Shown: positions 53,042-62,530 of the stretch, piece by piece
Numbering within the stretch: the first letter of the stretch is position 1
How the letters are laid out: the number at the start of each line of letters is the position of its first letter
Assembly: GCF_020179755.1 (NCBI RefSeq)
Contig: NZ_JAIUCY010000008.1
Coordinates: 124,001-188,000, forward strand
Origin: Herbaspirillum sp. alder98
GTDB taxonomy: Bacteria; Pseudomonadota; Gammaproteobacteria; Burkholderiales; Burkholderiaceae_D
DNA: 64,000 nt
Reading direction: 5' to 3'
Notes under the pieces: generated by a model
Seen by the model: the letters and a program-made list of their open reading frames with translations, nothing else
What the model was told of the DNA's origin: nothing
The model's database searches: none
Position numbers and translations under genes: made by a program

Positions 53042-54181
53042 TCAGCGTCCGGAGCGCGTGCTGACATCGACCCAGACCGCCAGCACCAGGATGCTGCCCT
53101 TGACGATCATCTGCCAGTAAGTGCCGACATCGAGCATCGACATGCCGTTGTCGAGGCTGGCCATCACCAGCGCGCCGATCAGCGCGCCGTAGATGGTGCC
53201 CGAGCCGCCGCGCATGGAGGTGCCGCCGATGAAGCACGCAGCGATGGCGTCGAGTTCGGCCATGTTGCCCGCCGACGGCGAACCGGCTGCCAGGCGCGCC
53301 GTGTTCACCAGCCCGGCCAGGGCGCACATCACGCCCATGATGCCGAACACCCACAGCTTGACTGCCTGCACGTTGACGCCCGACAAGCGCGTGGCTTCCA
53401 TATTGCTGCCTACCGAATAGATGCGGCGGCCGAACACGGTTTGCGTGGTGACGTAGCTGAACAGGCCCAGCAGCGCCAGCAACAGCAGCACCGGCACGGG
53501 GATGCCGTCATAACTATTGAGCGTGCGCACGAACACCAGCAGCACCACGCCGATGACGATCACCTTCACCGCATCGCGCCACAAGGCCGGCACCGGCAGG
53601 GCGTGTTTTGCGCGATTCACGCGCTGGCGCCAGGTCAGGCCCAGCGTCAGCGCGAACAGCACTACCATCAGCGCAATGCCGAACTGTGGCGGCAGATAAC
53701 CTTGCCCCAGATAGACCAGGTGCTCCGACACCGGCGCGATGGTCAAGCCGCCGGTGGTGCCGAGCAGGATGCCGCGAAACGCCAGCATGCCGCCCAGGCC
53801 GACGATGAACGAGGGAATCAATTTATACGCCGTCAGGTAGCCGCTGAACATCCCAAGCGCCAGGCCCAGGCCCAGTACCACCGCCAGGTTCAGCGCCAGC
53901 GGCAGGTGGTAGGTCACATCCAGGATGGCGGCTACGCCGCCCAGCAGGCCCAGCAGCGAACCGACCGACAGATCGATCTCACCGGCGATGATGACCAGCA
54001 CCATGCCGCAGGCCAGAATGCCGGTGACCGCCATCTGGCGCAGCAGGTTGGACAGGTTGCGTGGTGTCACGAAGCCACCGTCGGTCTGCCAGCTGAAGAA
54101 GGCCCAGATGAGGGCGATGGCAATCAATAACGCGATGATCTTGTAGCGGCCAAAGACCTGTTTGATGTTGAGTGTGGTCAT
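53042..54181 (-). CDS. xylH: D-xylose ABC transporter permease XylH
   Basis: 379 residues, about ten hydrophobic segments. ILACGMVLVIIAGEIDLSVGSLLGLLGG and ATRLSGVNVQAVKLWVFGIMG are typical of sugar permeases of the RbsC/XylH group; the long central loop with YLPPQFGIALMVVLFALTLGL distinguishes XylH. Lies 18 bases after xylG in xylF-xylG-xylH. Forms the transmembrane channel of the importer. Confidence 0.93.
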   Translation of the reverse strand: MTTLNIKQVFGRYKIIALLIAIALIWAFFSWQTDGGFVTPRNLSNLLRQMAVTGILACGMVLVIIAGEIDLSVGSLLGLLGGVAAILDVTYHLPLALNLAVVLGLGLALGMFSGYLTAYKLIPSFIVGLGGMLAFRGILLGTTGGLTIAPVSEHLVYLGQGYLPPQFGIALMVVLFALTLGLTWRQRVNRAKHALPVPALWRDAVKVIVIGVVLLVFVRTLNSYDGIPVPVLLLLALLGLFSYVTTQTVFGRRIYSVGSNMEATRLSGVNVQAVKLWVFGIMGVMCALAGLVNTARLAAGSPSAGNMAELDAIAACFIGGTSMRGGSGTIYGALIGALVMASLDNGMSMLDVGTYWQMIVKGSILVLAVWVDVSTRSGR

Positions 54182-54199
54182 GCTCGGTTCCTGATTGTT

Positions 54200-55753
54200 T
54201 TATTGATGCGCCTGCTTGGGCTGATGCTGTGCCGACTGATTGATGGCCGCCGCCAGCACGGTCTCTTGCGTCAGGTCTTGATTGACGAAATCGCCGCGCA
54301 ACTTGCCTTCGCCAATCACCAGCACGCGATCCGACACGCCCAGCACCTCCGCCAGTTCGGACGAGACCATGATGATCGCCACGCCCTGTCGGGCCAGCGC
54401 CGCAATCAGGCGGTAGATTTCTGCCTTGGCGCCCACGTCGACGCCGCGCGTGGGTTCATCGAGAATCAGCACCTTGGGCTGCGCCAGCAGCATCTTGGCC
54501 AGCACCGCCTTCTGCTGGTTGCCGCCCGACAAGCCGGTGATGGGCAGGTAGGGGCTGGACGTCTTGAGTTGCATGCGCACGATTTCATCCTGGATCGTCT
54601 TCAGCTCCGAGCCGGTATCGATGCGGGTGTGATGCGAGAACCTGTCCAGCACGGTCAGCGTGATGTTCTGTCCGACCCCGAGGTCGGGCACGATGCCGTG
54701 TTGCTTGCGGTCTTCCGGCACCATGCACAGTCCCAGTCGTATCGACTTGAGCGGGGTGCTGGTATCGACCCTGGCGCCGTTCATGAATACCTGGCCCTGG
54801 TAGCGGCCGGGGTACGCGCCAAACAGCGCCGACACCAGTTCGGTGCGTCCCGCGCCGACCAGCCCGGCGATGCCGACGATCTCGCCCCGCCGCACCGAGA
54901 ACGACACATCGTCCACGCGCTTGCGCTTAGGATTGTCGACGTCGAAGCAGGTGATGTTGCGCGCCTCGAAGATCACTTCGCCGACCTGATGGTCGCGGGC
55001 CGGGTACATCGCCGTGATCTCGCGGCCGACCATCTGCGTGATGATCTGGTTCACGTCCAGCGACTGCATCGACGAGGTGGCGATATGCTTGCCGTCCCGG
55101 ATCACCGAGATCGTGTCGCACACTTCGGCGACTTCATCGAGCTTGTGTGAGATGTAGACGCAGGCCACGCCACGGGCCTTGAGGTCCTTGATGATCTTCA
55201 GCAGAATCGCGATTTCAGACGACGTCAGCGAAGAGGACGGCTCGTCCAGAATCAGCAGGCGCGCCTTCTTGTTGAGCGCCTTGGCAATCTCGACCAACTG
55301 CTGGTGGCCGCCGCCGTATTGCATCACCGGCAAGGCGACGTTGATGTCGGGCATGTTCAGCTCGCGCATCAGTTCTTCGGCACGGCGATACATGGCCGGA
55401 TAATTCATGCGCCCGCCGGGTAGCGTCAGTTCATGGCCCATGAAGATGTTCTCGGCCACCGACAGCTCGGGCACCAGCATCAGCTCTTGATGGATGATGA
55501 CGATGCCGGCGGCTTCGGTATCGCGCACCGAGTGCGCCACCAGGGGCTTGCCGTCCCACTGGATATCGCCTTCCCAGGTGCCATGCGGATAGACGCCGGA
55601 CAGGATCTTCATCAAGGTCGACTTGCCGGCGCCGTTTTCGCCGCACAGGCCGACGCATTCGCCGGCGCTGATCTTGAGATCAATGCCGTCAAGCGCGCGG
55701 ACACCGCCAAATTTCTTGACGATGCCCTTCATTTCTAACAGGGTCTCGGACAT
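54200..55753 (-). CDS. xylG: D-xylose ABC transporter ATP-binding protein XylG
   Basis: 517 residues with two ABC domains as in RbsA/XylG. The first has Walker A GENGAGKS near 39-46, LVEIAKAL, and [10 protein letters not shown]. The second has a degenerate P-loop [17 protein letters not shown] and [15 protein letters not shown]. It should power XylH. Separated from xylF by a strong hairpin. Full length. Confidence 0.93.
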   Translation of the reverse strand: MSETLLEMKGIVKKFGGVRALDGIDLKISAGECVGLCGENGAGKSTLMKILSGVYPHGTWEGDIQWDGKPLVAHSVRDTEAAGIVIIHQELMLVPELSVAENIFMGHELTLPGGRMNYPAMYRRAEELMRELNMPDINVALPVMQYGGGHQQLVEIAKALNKKARLLILDEPSSSLTSSEIAILLKIIKDLKARGVACVYISHKLDEVAEVCDTISVIRDGKHIATSSMQSLDVNQIITQMVGREITAMYPARDHQVGEVIFEARNITCFDVDNPKRKRVDDVSFSVRRGEIVGIAGLVGAGRTELVSALFGAYPGRYQGQVFMNGARVDTSTPLKSIRLGLCMVPEDRKQHGIVPDLGVGQNITLTVLDRFSHHTRIDTGSELKTIQDEIVRMQLKTSSPYLPITGLSGGNQQKAVLAKMLLAQPKVLILDEPTRGVDVGAKAEIYRLIAALARQGVAIIMVSSELAEVLGVSDRVLVIGEGKLRGDFVNQDLTQETVLAAAINQSAQHQPKQAHQ

Positions 55754-55827
55754 GAGGTTTCGAGGAATAAATAACTGTCGCGACGTCGCATGCCGCCGCC
55801 GGGCCGCATGGAGCCGGAAGAGTCGCG

Positions 55828-55858
55828 GATCCGGGCGAGCGCCTCGCCGGCCCGGATC
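55828..55858 (-). other. Intercistronic hairpin between xylF and xylG
   Basis: Stem GATCCGGGC / GCCCGGATC with further pairing inside (GAG/CTC), no T tract. Seven bases beyond the xylF stop. As after livK, probably stabilises the binding-protein mRNA or reduces readthrough into the ATPase gene. Confidence 0.65.
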
Positions 55859-55864
55859 GCGTTC

Positions 55865-56881
55865 TTACTTGCCGCCGATCTGCGCTTGCGTGTAGAAGCC
55901 GTCATCCACCAGGATGTTGACGTTGGCCTTGGTCAACGGGGTAGGCTTCAACAGGACCGTGTCGACCTTCTTGGCGCCGTTGTCGTACTGCGAGTTATAG
56001 GTCGGCTTTTCGTTGCGCGCCAGTTGCACCGACAGCTTGGCCGCTTCGGTCGCGATCAGCTTGAGCGGCTTGTAGACCGTCATGGTCTGGGTGCCGGCCA
56101 CGACCCGCTTGACCGCGGCCAGGTCGGCATCCTGACCCGAGACGGGCACCTTGCCGGCCAGCTTTTGCGCCGCCAGCGCCTGGATTGCGCCACCGGCGGT
56201 GCCATCGTTGGAGGCCACGATGGCGTCGATCTTGTTGTTATTGGCCGTCAGTGCGTTTTCGACGATGGACAATGCCTCGGTCGGGTTCCAGTCCTTCACC
56301 CACTGCTGGCCGACCACCTTGATATCGCCCTTGTCGATATAGGGCTTCAAGACCTTCAACTGGCCTTCGCGCAGCATCTTGGCATTGTTGTCGGTAGGGG
56401 AGCCACCCAGCAGGTAGAAGTTACCCTTGGGCTGTACCTTGACGACGCCTTCGGCCTGCATCTCGCCGACTTTTTCGTTATCGAAAGAGATATACGCATC
56501 GACATCGGCGTTCAGGATCAGGCGATCGTACGAAAGCACCTTGATGCCGGCCTTCTTGGCTTCCTTGATGGTGTTGGTCAGCACGGTCGCATTGAAAGGG
56601 ACGATGACGATGACATCGACGCCTCGCGAGATCAGGTTTTCGATCTGCGAAATCTGGCGCGCCTCACTGGCGTCGGCCGACTGGACGAACACTTTTGCGC
56701 CCAGTTTTTCTGCGGCTGCCGTAAAGAAATCGCGGTCGCGCGCCCAGCGTTCAACGCGCAGGTCGTCGATCGAAAAGCCGATCTTCGGGTTCTTGGCATC
56801 TGCCATCGCGCCTGCGCTGACCAGCGACAGGCTGGCCACGGTCATCAGGGCCAATACACTCTTTTTCAGGATTGCATTCAT
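55865..56881 (-). CDS. xylF: D-xylose ABC transporter substrate-binding protein XylF
   Basis: 338 residues. Periplasmic D-xylose-binding protein. Signal peptide MNAILKKSVLALMTVASLSL with likely cleavage after AMA (AMA|DAKNP). KIGFSIDDLRVERWARDRDFF, the RGVDVIVIVPFNATVLTNTIKEAKKAGIKVLSYDR stretch and NALTANNNKIDAIVASNDGTAGGAIQAL are nearly those of E. coli XylF. First gene of the minus-strand xyl cluster, divergent from the regulator. Confidence 0.95.
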   Translation of the reverse strand: MNAILKKSVLALMTVASLSLVSAGAMADAKNPKIGFSIDDLRVERWARDRDFFTAAAEKLGAKVFVQSADASEARQISQIENLISRGVDVIVIVPFNATVLTNTIKEAKKAGIKVLSYDRLILNADVDAYISFDNEKVGEMQAEGVVKVQPKGNFYLLGGSPTDNNAKMLREGQLKVLKPYIDKGDIKVVGQQWVKDWNPTEALSIVENALTANNNKIDAIVASNDGTAGGAIQALAAQKLAGKVPVSGQDADLAAVKRVVAGTQTMTVYKPLKLIATEAAKLSVQLARNEKPTYNSQYDNGAKKVDTVLLKPTPLTKANVNILVDDGFYTQAQIGGK

Positions 56882-57236
56882 TGCCGGTCTCCAATTTCAT
56901 TATGATTTTTAAGGGGGCATTGTCGAGGCTGGCCTTGTTATCCGCTTTTTGTCAGCCTCCTGTCAGCAGAGCCGGCTGCACCGGTCGCTGTCGAGCATCA
57001 TTGCCTGGCAGTCTGGCCGCCATCGTTGATGTGACGGCGATACTAACAACGGCCTATTCATGTCTACAATTACGAAATTCACCAACCCGGATAGCGATTC
57101 TTTCTGCTGCGATTGCACAAAGCGGTGGTCCGACCTATGAATCGTTACAATCGGCGTTGTCGATGCAGAAGATGGAAAAATCCATAACAACCTGAAACAA
57201 CAACTTAGAACATCAGGGACATCAGGAGGAGATAGC
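56882..57236. other. xylF/xylR divergent regulatory region
   Basis: 355 bases, no gene. It should hold the promoters of xylFGH and of the regulator, with XylR sites. TACAAT (57146-57151) is a possible -10 for the regulator but has no matching -35. A direct repeat ACATCAGGG-ACATCAGG stands right before the AGGAGG of the regulator. I could not define XylR-binding repeats by eye. Confidence 0.4.
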
Positions 57237-58460
57237 GTGGCAATCGGGCCGACAGTGCATCGCATTGCATTGTTATTCAATGCGAACAAGATCTTCGATC
57301 GCGAGATCATTGCTGGTATCGGCGAATACCTCAGCAGCACGCGTGCCTCCTGGGATCTTTATCTTGAAGAGGATTTTCGCTGCCGCCTGCAGGGCATCGA
57401 GCACTGGCAAGGACATGGCATCATCGCCGAATACGACGATCCGGCCACCGGCGAGGCCCTGGCGCGCGTCAAGCTTCCGGTGGTCGCCATCGGTGGTTCC
57501 TATGCCGATGAAAACGAGTACCCGCAAGATCGCCCCTACGTCGCCACCGACAACTTCAAGATGGTCAAGCTGGCCTACGATCACCTGATCGAGGCCGGCC
57601 TCCAGAATTTTGCCTTCTTCAGCTTGCCCAAGGCCGGCGTCAACCGCTGGGCGCAGGAGCGAGAAAACGTCTTCAACGCGCTGATGCAACGCGACGGCTT
57701 GCAGGGCCACATCTATCGCGGCGTCGAGACCAATGCCCAATCCTGGGACAGCGCAGTCGAACAGCAGGTGGCGTGGGTGCGCAGCCTGCCCAAGCCGATC
57801 GGCATCATCGCCGTCACTGACGCCCGCGCGCGACAGCTGTTGCAGGCCTGTCTTTTTGCTGGCATCGCCGTGCCCGAGCAGGTGGCGCTGATCGGCATCG
57901 ACAACGATCCGCTGGCACGGGTGCTGACACGCGTGCCGCTCAGCTCGGTGATCCAGGGCACCACCGAGATGGGACGCACGGCGGCGCATCTGCTGCATCA
58001 GATGCTGCACGGCGCCCGGTTTCCCAACACCCGCATCCTGGTGCCGCCGGCCGGCATCAATGTATTGGCCTCAAGCCTGCACGAAGTACGCAATCATCCG
58101 CATGTGATGCAGGCGCTGCACTTCATCCGCCAATATGCCTGCCAGGGGATCAAGACCGATCAGGTGGCGACTTACGTGGGGGTGTCGCGTTCGTCGCTGG
58201 AGTGGTATTTCAGGCGCGAGCTGGGACGCAGCGTGCATGACGAGATATTGCGTTTCAAGCTCGATGCCGCCAAGCGCCTGCTGCAGCTGGCCGGCAGCAA
58301 TTCGGCCGACATCGCCGTGAGCTGCGGCTTCACGTCGGTGCAATACATGCACGCCGTTTTCAAGCGTGAACTGGGCTGTACCCCCAGGGAATATCAGGAG
58401 AAGCTGGCGGCCGGCGGCGAGACGTTGCCGCAGCAGGTTCGGCCGGCCAGCAACCTGTAG
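57237..58460 (+). CDS. xylR: XylR-type xylose regulator (AraC family)
   Basis: 407 residues. N-terminal periplasmic-binding-protein-like sensor domain (HRIALLFNANKIFDREIIAGIGEYL; ALIGIDNDPLARVLTRVPLSSV) and C-terminal AraC/XylS HTH (residues about 300-395; DIAVSCGFTSVQYMHAVFKRELGCTPREY). The same architecture as E. coli XylR, which activates xylose genes when D-xylose is bound. GTG start with AGGAGG upstream. Divergent from xylF, so it most likely controls both the transporter and the oxidative genes. Confidence 0.92.
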   Translation: MAIGPTVHRIALLFNANKIFDREIIAGIGEYLSSTRASWDLYLEEDFRCRLQGIEHWQGHGIIAEYDDPATGEALARVKLPVVAIGGSYADENEYPQDRPYVATDNFKMVKLAYDHLIEAGLQNFAFFSLPKAGVNRWAQERENVFNALMQRDGLQGHIYRGVETNAQSWDSAVEQQVAWVRSLPKPIGIIAVTDARARQLLQACLFAGIAVPEQVALIGIDNDPLARVLTRVPLSSVIQGTTEMGRTAAHLLHQMLHGARFPNTRILVPPAGINVLASSLHEVRNHPHVMQALHFIRQYACQGIKTDQVATYVGVSRSSLEWYFRRELGRSVHDEILRFKLDAAKRLLQLAGSNSADIAVSCGFTSVQYMHAVFKRELGCTPREYQEKLAAGGETLPQQVRPASNL

Positions 58461-58518
58461 AAGACTTGCTCTATGAACGCAGCGCTGGATAATCGATCCA
58501 CGACAAAAAATTTATAAG

Positions 58519-59583
58519 ATGACGCATTTCACAATCTCCAGCAAATCTGCTGAACACGATATCAATCTCTACACCTTGCGCAACGCCAATGGCATGCGCG
58601 TCATGATCAGCGACCGTGGCGCGGCGCTGGTGTCATGGTGGGCGCCGGACCGGTACGGGCGCGAGGCCGACATCCTGTTAGGGTATAAGGACATCGAACG
58701 CTACATCGCCAATCCGGCGCATTTCGGCAGCATTATCGGTCGCTGGGGCAACCGTATCGCAGATGGCCGCTTCACGATGGACGGCCTGGACTATCAGGTC
58801 GATTGCAACAATGGCGGCAATCACCTGCATGGCGGGGAGAGCGGTTTTCATTTGATGCCGTGGCAGGTGCAACCCGATCCCGAAGGTGTGCGGATGACGC
58901 TGGTCTCGCCCGATGGGGCCGCCGGTTTTCCGGGTAATGTGATGGCCTCGGTGCTGTACCGGCTGGATGACGAAGGGCAGTTGTGGATCGACTACACCGC
59001 CACGACCGATGCGCCGACCCCGATCAACATGACGTCGCACGGTTACTTCAACCTCAATGGCGGCGCCGACAACATCTACGATCACATTCTCTGCATCGAT
59101 GCCGACACCTACCTGCAGGTCGATGGCAAGCTGATTCCCGAGCGGGCGGCGGAGGTGGCGGGCAGCGCCTTCGATTTTCGCCAGCCCGCGCCCATCGGGC
59201 CGCGCCTGTCATGGCCGGACGAACAGCTGGGGATCGCCGGCGGTTTCGATCACTGTTACTGCCTGCGGCGGGAGGCGCCAGAAGGCAATGAACCAGGTCG
59301 GCATGTGCAGCCGTTGCGCAAGGTGGCGACCGTCTACGACCCCGGTTCTGGACGCCAGCTCACCATGTCGACCACCGAAATCGGGCTGCAATTCTATAGC
59401 GGCAACTTCCTGAAGGATGTTCCCGGGCGGGCGACGCAACCCTATGGCATGCATGACGGTTTTTGCCTGGAAGCGCAGGCCTATCCCGACCAGGTCAATA
59501 CGGCCGAGCGCGAGGCGGTTATCCTGCGGCCGGGACAGGTCTATCGGCAGACCACGGTGTATCGGATCGGGGTCCGGGAATAG
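58519..59583 (+). CDS. galM: Aldose 1-epimerase
   Basis: 354 residues. Interconverts alpha and beta anomers of aldoses. GRWGNRIADGRF, the HLHGGESGFH segment with a catalytic His, NMTSHGYFNLNG with the second His, and the late acidic residue in GFCLEAQAYPDQVN all match galactose mutarotase. No signal peptide. It lies 58 bases after the regulator and should supply the xylose anomer used by the dehydrogenase. Confidence 0.9.
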   Translation: MTHFTISSKSAEHDINLYTLRNANGMRVMISDRGAALVSWWAPDRYGREADILLGYKDIERYIANPAHFGSIIGRWGNRIADGRFTMDGLDYQVDCNNGGNHLHGGESGFHLMPWQVQPDPEGVRMTLVSPDGAAGFPGNVMASVLYRLDDEGQLWIDYTATTDAPTPINMTSHGYFNLNGGADNIYDHILCIDADTYLQVDGKLIPERAAEVAGSAFDFRQPAPIGPRLSWPDEQLGIAGGFDHCYCLRREAPEGNEPGRHVQPLRKVATVYDPGSGRQLTMSTTEIGLQFYSGNFLKDVPGRATQPYGMHDGFCLEAQAYPDQVNTAEREAVILRPGQVYRQTTVYRIGVRE

Positions 59584-59678
59584 CGCTCGATATTTTGACG
59601 CAAAAAGATGATGCCCTTCATCGAGAGTCAGTTAGTTGGCATAATACGAGTCCTTACATTTTTGCCATCATCCATGCC

Positions 59679-60437
59679 ATGTCCAAGATCGAATCGCAGT
59701 TAGAAGAATTGGGCCTCGACCAGAAGGAGATGCGTTTCTACCTGGCCGTGCTGCAATGCGGGTCGGCTCCGGTGACGGTGATTGCGGAGCGCGCCGGCGT
59801 CTCGCGCACCAACGGCTATGCCTTGCTGGCCAAGCTGGAAACCCGTGGACTGATATCGCAACTGGCCAAGGATAACGGTGTCATGCACGTGGTGGCCGAG
59901 GATCCGGCGGTGCTGATTGCCCAATGGCAGCGCAGCCGCGCCTTGCTCGACGATGTGGTGCCGCAACTGAAGTCGATGTTCAACGCCTCCGAGCTGAAGC
60001 CGCGGATCCATTTCTACGAGGGCAGGGAAGGCATTGTCAAGGCGCTGCAAGGCACCCTCGAATGCCATGCGGGGCCGTTGCTGGGCATCCTGTCGATGCA
60101 CGAACTCAATGAGGTCCCCGGGCGCGACGCCATGGCGGCGATCATCGATGAACGGGTGCGTCGCGGCATCACGCTGCGGGTGTTGCGCTCGCAGTCGCGC
60201 GACGTCGAGACGGTCTGGTCGAGCTCGCCCGAGGACATGCGAGAACTGCGTTATGCGCCAGCGTCGATCGACCTGGGCATGACCATGTATATCCACGACG
60301 ACAAGGTGACGTACCTGTCGTCGAAGCGTGAAAATTACGGATTGGTGATCGAAAGCCAGGAGCTGGCAGCCCTGAACCGGGCCATGTTCGAAGGTTTGTG
60401 GGCTATCTCTGAGGCGACGCCGGCCAAGAAAAAATAA
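59679..60437 (+). CDS. TrmB-like HTH transcriptional regulator
   Basis: 252 residues. N-terminal winged helix of the TrmB type (LEELGLDQKEMRFYLAVLQCGSAPVTVIAERAGVSRTNGYALLAKLETRGLI) followed by a probable effector domain with an LLGILSMHELNEVPGRDAM stretch and RGITLRVLRSQ. Such regulators are often of sugar metabolism but the target here is unknown; neighbours are the epimerase and a porin. ATG at 59679 with no strong binding site; the longer frame overlaps the epimerase gene and is rejected. Ends in a strong terminator. Confidence 0.78.
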   Translation: MSKIESQLEELGLDQKEMRFYLAVLQCGSAPVTVIAERAGVSRTNGYALLAKLETRGLISQLAKDNGVMHVVAEDPAVLIAQWQRSRALLDDVVPQLKSMFNASELKPRIHFYEGREGIVKALQGTLECHAGPLLGILSMHELNEVPGRDAMAAIIDERVRRGITLRVLRSQSRDVETVWSSSPEDMRELRYAPASIDLGMTMYIHDDKVTYLSSKRENYGLVIESQELAALNRAMFEGLWAISEATPAKKK

Positions 60438-60470
60438 AGCCTCGCGGTAGCAAGGCAGGTGCACTGCAGG

Positions 60471-60503
60471 GGATCGGCGAGCCAGGCTCGCCGATCCTTT
60501 TTT
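60471..60503 (+). terminator. Intrinsic terminator after the TrmB-like gene
   Basis: Perfect 12-bp stem GGATCGGCGAGC / GCTCGCCGATCC with a CAG loop followed by TTTTTT. The T run reaches the stop codon of the convergent porin gene. Confidence 0.95.
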
Positions 60504-61501
60504 CAGAAGCCGTGCTGGATGCCTACTTCGACCGTATTGGTGGCCGAGAGCGTACGCGCCTTGGCGCGACTCAGGTTGGCAAACAACGCGGTGCGCTTGG
60601 ACAGGTCATGCTGGTAACCCAGCGAGATCTTCGATAGCGCAGCACGTTCGCCCACGACGCAGGCGCAGTCGTTGAGGCGGCCATAGGCTGCCTTGAGCGT
60701 ACCCTGCACACCCACCGGTGCGGTCGCGGCCAGCGAGTAGGCGCGGTAGCTGACGTTGTTGACCTTGGATGAGGTGTAGGTCGCCATCGGCTTGATGAAG
60801 CCGAAATCGTAGGCGGCCACCACGTCGGCCATGTGGTCCTTGGTCGGGCCGTTGGTCATGCCGTGGCTCTGGTCATAGCCCACGCCCAGCGACAGCGCGC
60901 CATTCTTGTAGTCGAGCGCGGCGCCATCGTCGTTGGAGAGCGCGTTCTCGCCGCTGGAGTGCGCCAGCGACAGCGTGAAGCCATACAACTGGGGCGAGAC
61001 ATAGCCCACCGTGTTGTTGGTCCGCAGGTACGAGGTGCTCTTGTAGTTGGCGGTCTGGATCTGCCAGCCGACCTGTGCCGAGCTGGCGTTCCATCCCCAT
61101 GGGTCATAGAACAGGATCTGGAAGTTGGCCGGGGTCAGCGAGCGGCCCATGTAGACTTCGCCGAAGCGGCCGCCCAGGCGCAGCACCGAGCGCGAACTGA
61201 AGAGGGTATCGTTCTGGAACAGCGCACCATTGTCGACCTGGAAGAACGACACCAGCTGGAAACCTGCCCACATGCCGTCGCCCAGGTCTTCCTTGCCCGA
61301 CAGGGCGAAGTTGGACAACAAGTCGTTCATGGCGAACCTGCCGTTGGCGCTGGTGCCGTCCAGCTGGGTCTGGCCGTTGTTGCCACGTGCGATGCCGACG
61401 TTGAGCAAGCCGGAAATGGTGACCGAGCTCTGGGCGTGCGCTGCGCTGGCGGCGGCGGTCAGTACTGCGAGTGCTGCAAGGTGCTTGAACTGCTGTTTCA
61501 T
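60503..61501 (-). CDS. Gram-negative porin (Burkholderiales type)
   Basis: 332 residues. Signal peptide MKQQFKHLAALAVLTAAASA with cleavage at AHA|QSSVT. SVTISGLLNVGIA at the start, SNFALSGKEDLGDGMWAGFQL, RSVLRLGGRFGEVYMGRSLTP and the C-terminal GIQHGF with terminal Phe are marks of the 16-stranded trimeric general porins of this order. A loop has two closely spaced Cys (DCACVV), unusual in porins, possibly a disulfide. Monocistronic. Confidence 0.9.
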   Translation of the reverse strand: MKQQFKHLAALAVLTAAASAAHAQSSVTISGLLNVGIARGNNGQTQLDGTSANGRFAMNDLLSNFALSGKEDLGDGMWAGFQLVSFFQVDNGALFQNDTLFSSRSVLRLGGRFGEVYMGRSLTPANFQILFYDPWGWNASSAQVGWQIQTANYKSTSYLRTNNTVGYVSPQLYGFTLSLAHSSGENALSNDDGAALDYKNGALSLGVGYDQSHGMTNGPTKDHMADVVAAYDFGFIKPMATYTSSKVNNVSYRAYSLAATAPVGVQGTLKAAYGRLNDCACVVGERAALSKISLGYQHDLSKRTALFANLSRAKARTLSATNTVEVGIQHGF

Positions 61502-61840
61502 TACCCTCTCCCTGTGGTGACGCGTTGGTGGATATCAAAAATCGCCCTGCACCGAAGTGCATGATGCGACCGTGCTCTAGCGGCTTTCGCCGTGCTGCTG
61601 CAGCCCGTTTCTTGTCAGTGCGCTTTTTTTGGCAAAAGAGCGCCCCCGGGGGTCTCCGTCCCGTTTTGATGGCTGCTTGTCGGATGGGCGCTGCGCCAGG
61701 ATGGCGCGCGCGAGTTACTGCAAAGGCGGCATTCGTTTAGTGTTCAGGCAAAACCCTCCCCGCGGGCGCGCGCGGCGTCCGTTCAAATGATGGCGTGGAT
61801 AGTGGCGGTCGATTGGCGCGGCGCTCCCACGCCAATCGAG
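61502..61840. other. Spacer between the urt-like operon end and the porin gene
   Basis: About 340 bases, no gene seen. Just beyond the ATPase gene stop lies a hairpin CGATTGGCG / CGCCAATCG (61810-61838) without T tract, a possible 3' end of the transporter mRNA. The porin promoter should lie near 61510-61650, but no good boxes were found. Confidence 0.4.
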
Positions 61841-62527
61841 TTATGAAAACGCGTGCGTGTTCTTCAGAAAGTCGCTGGTGCTGCTTTCGTTGGTCAGCAC
61901 GCCTTTTTGCATCGTCATGACGCGGTCGGCCAGGCTGCCGATGAAGGCCTGGTTCTGTTCGACCAGCAGCAGCGTGAGGCCGGTTTCCTTGCGGATCTCG
62001 TGCAGCGTGTCGACCATCTCGGAGATGATCGAGGGCTGGATGCCTTCGGTCGGTTCATCCAGCAGCATCAGCTTGGGGCGCGCGCACAGGCAGCGTGCCA
62101 GCGCCAGCAATTGTTGCTCGCCTCCCGACAGCAGGCCGCCGGCGCGATCCAGGTAATTGTTGAGCCGCGGGAAGTGCTTCAGCACCGAGACCACGATCTG
62201 CTCCCGTTCGCGGCCAGTGGTGACGGCGCCCATGCGCAGGTTGTCCATCACCGACAGATGCGGGAAGATCGCCCGTCCCTGCGGCACCAGGCCGATGCCC
62301 AGCCGCGCGCGCCGGTGGATCGGCAGGCCGGTGATGTCCTGGCCCTCGAAGCTGATGCTGCCCGACTTCGCCTGCAGGTAGCCCAGGATGGTTCGCATGA
62401 GGGTCGACTTGCCCATGCCGTTATGTCCCCACAGGCCCACGAATTCACCCTGGCGCAGTTGCAGGTTGATTCCCCGCAGCACGCGGATGTCGCCGTAGCC
62501 GGATTGCACGTCCTTGATCTGCAGCAT
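61841..62527 (-). CDS. Urea/amide-type ABC transporter ATP-binding protein (UrtE-like)
   Basis: 228 residues, LivF/UrtE group. Walker A is unusual, GHNGMGKS, where LivF has GANGAGKS. Signature LLSGGEQQL, Walker B LMLLDEP followed by TEGIQPSII, which is the UrtE form. Together with the UrtD-like neighbour this points to urea, short amides or related compounds, not branched-chain amino acids, as substrate. Three bases downstream of the UrtD-like gene. Confidence 0.8.
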   Translation of the reverse strand: MLQIKDVQSGYGDIRVLRGINLQLRQGEFVGLWGHNGMGKSTLMRTILGYLQAKSGSISFEGQDITGLPIHRRARLGIGLVPQGRAIFPHLSVMDNLRMGAVTTGREREQIVVSVLKHFPRLNNYLDRAGGLLSGGEQQLLALARCLCARPKLMLLDEPTEGIQPSIISEMVDTLHEIRKETGLTLLLVEQNQAFIGSLADRVMTMQKGVLTNESSTSDFLKNTHAFS

Positions 62528-62530
62528 CGC

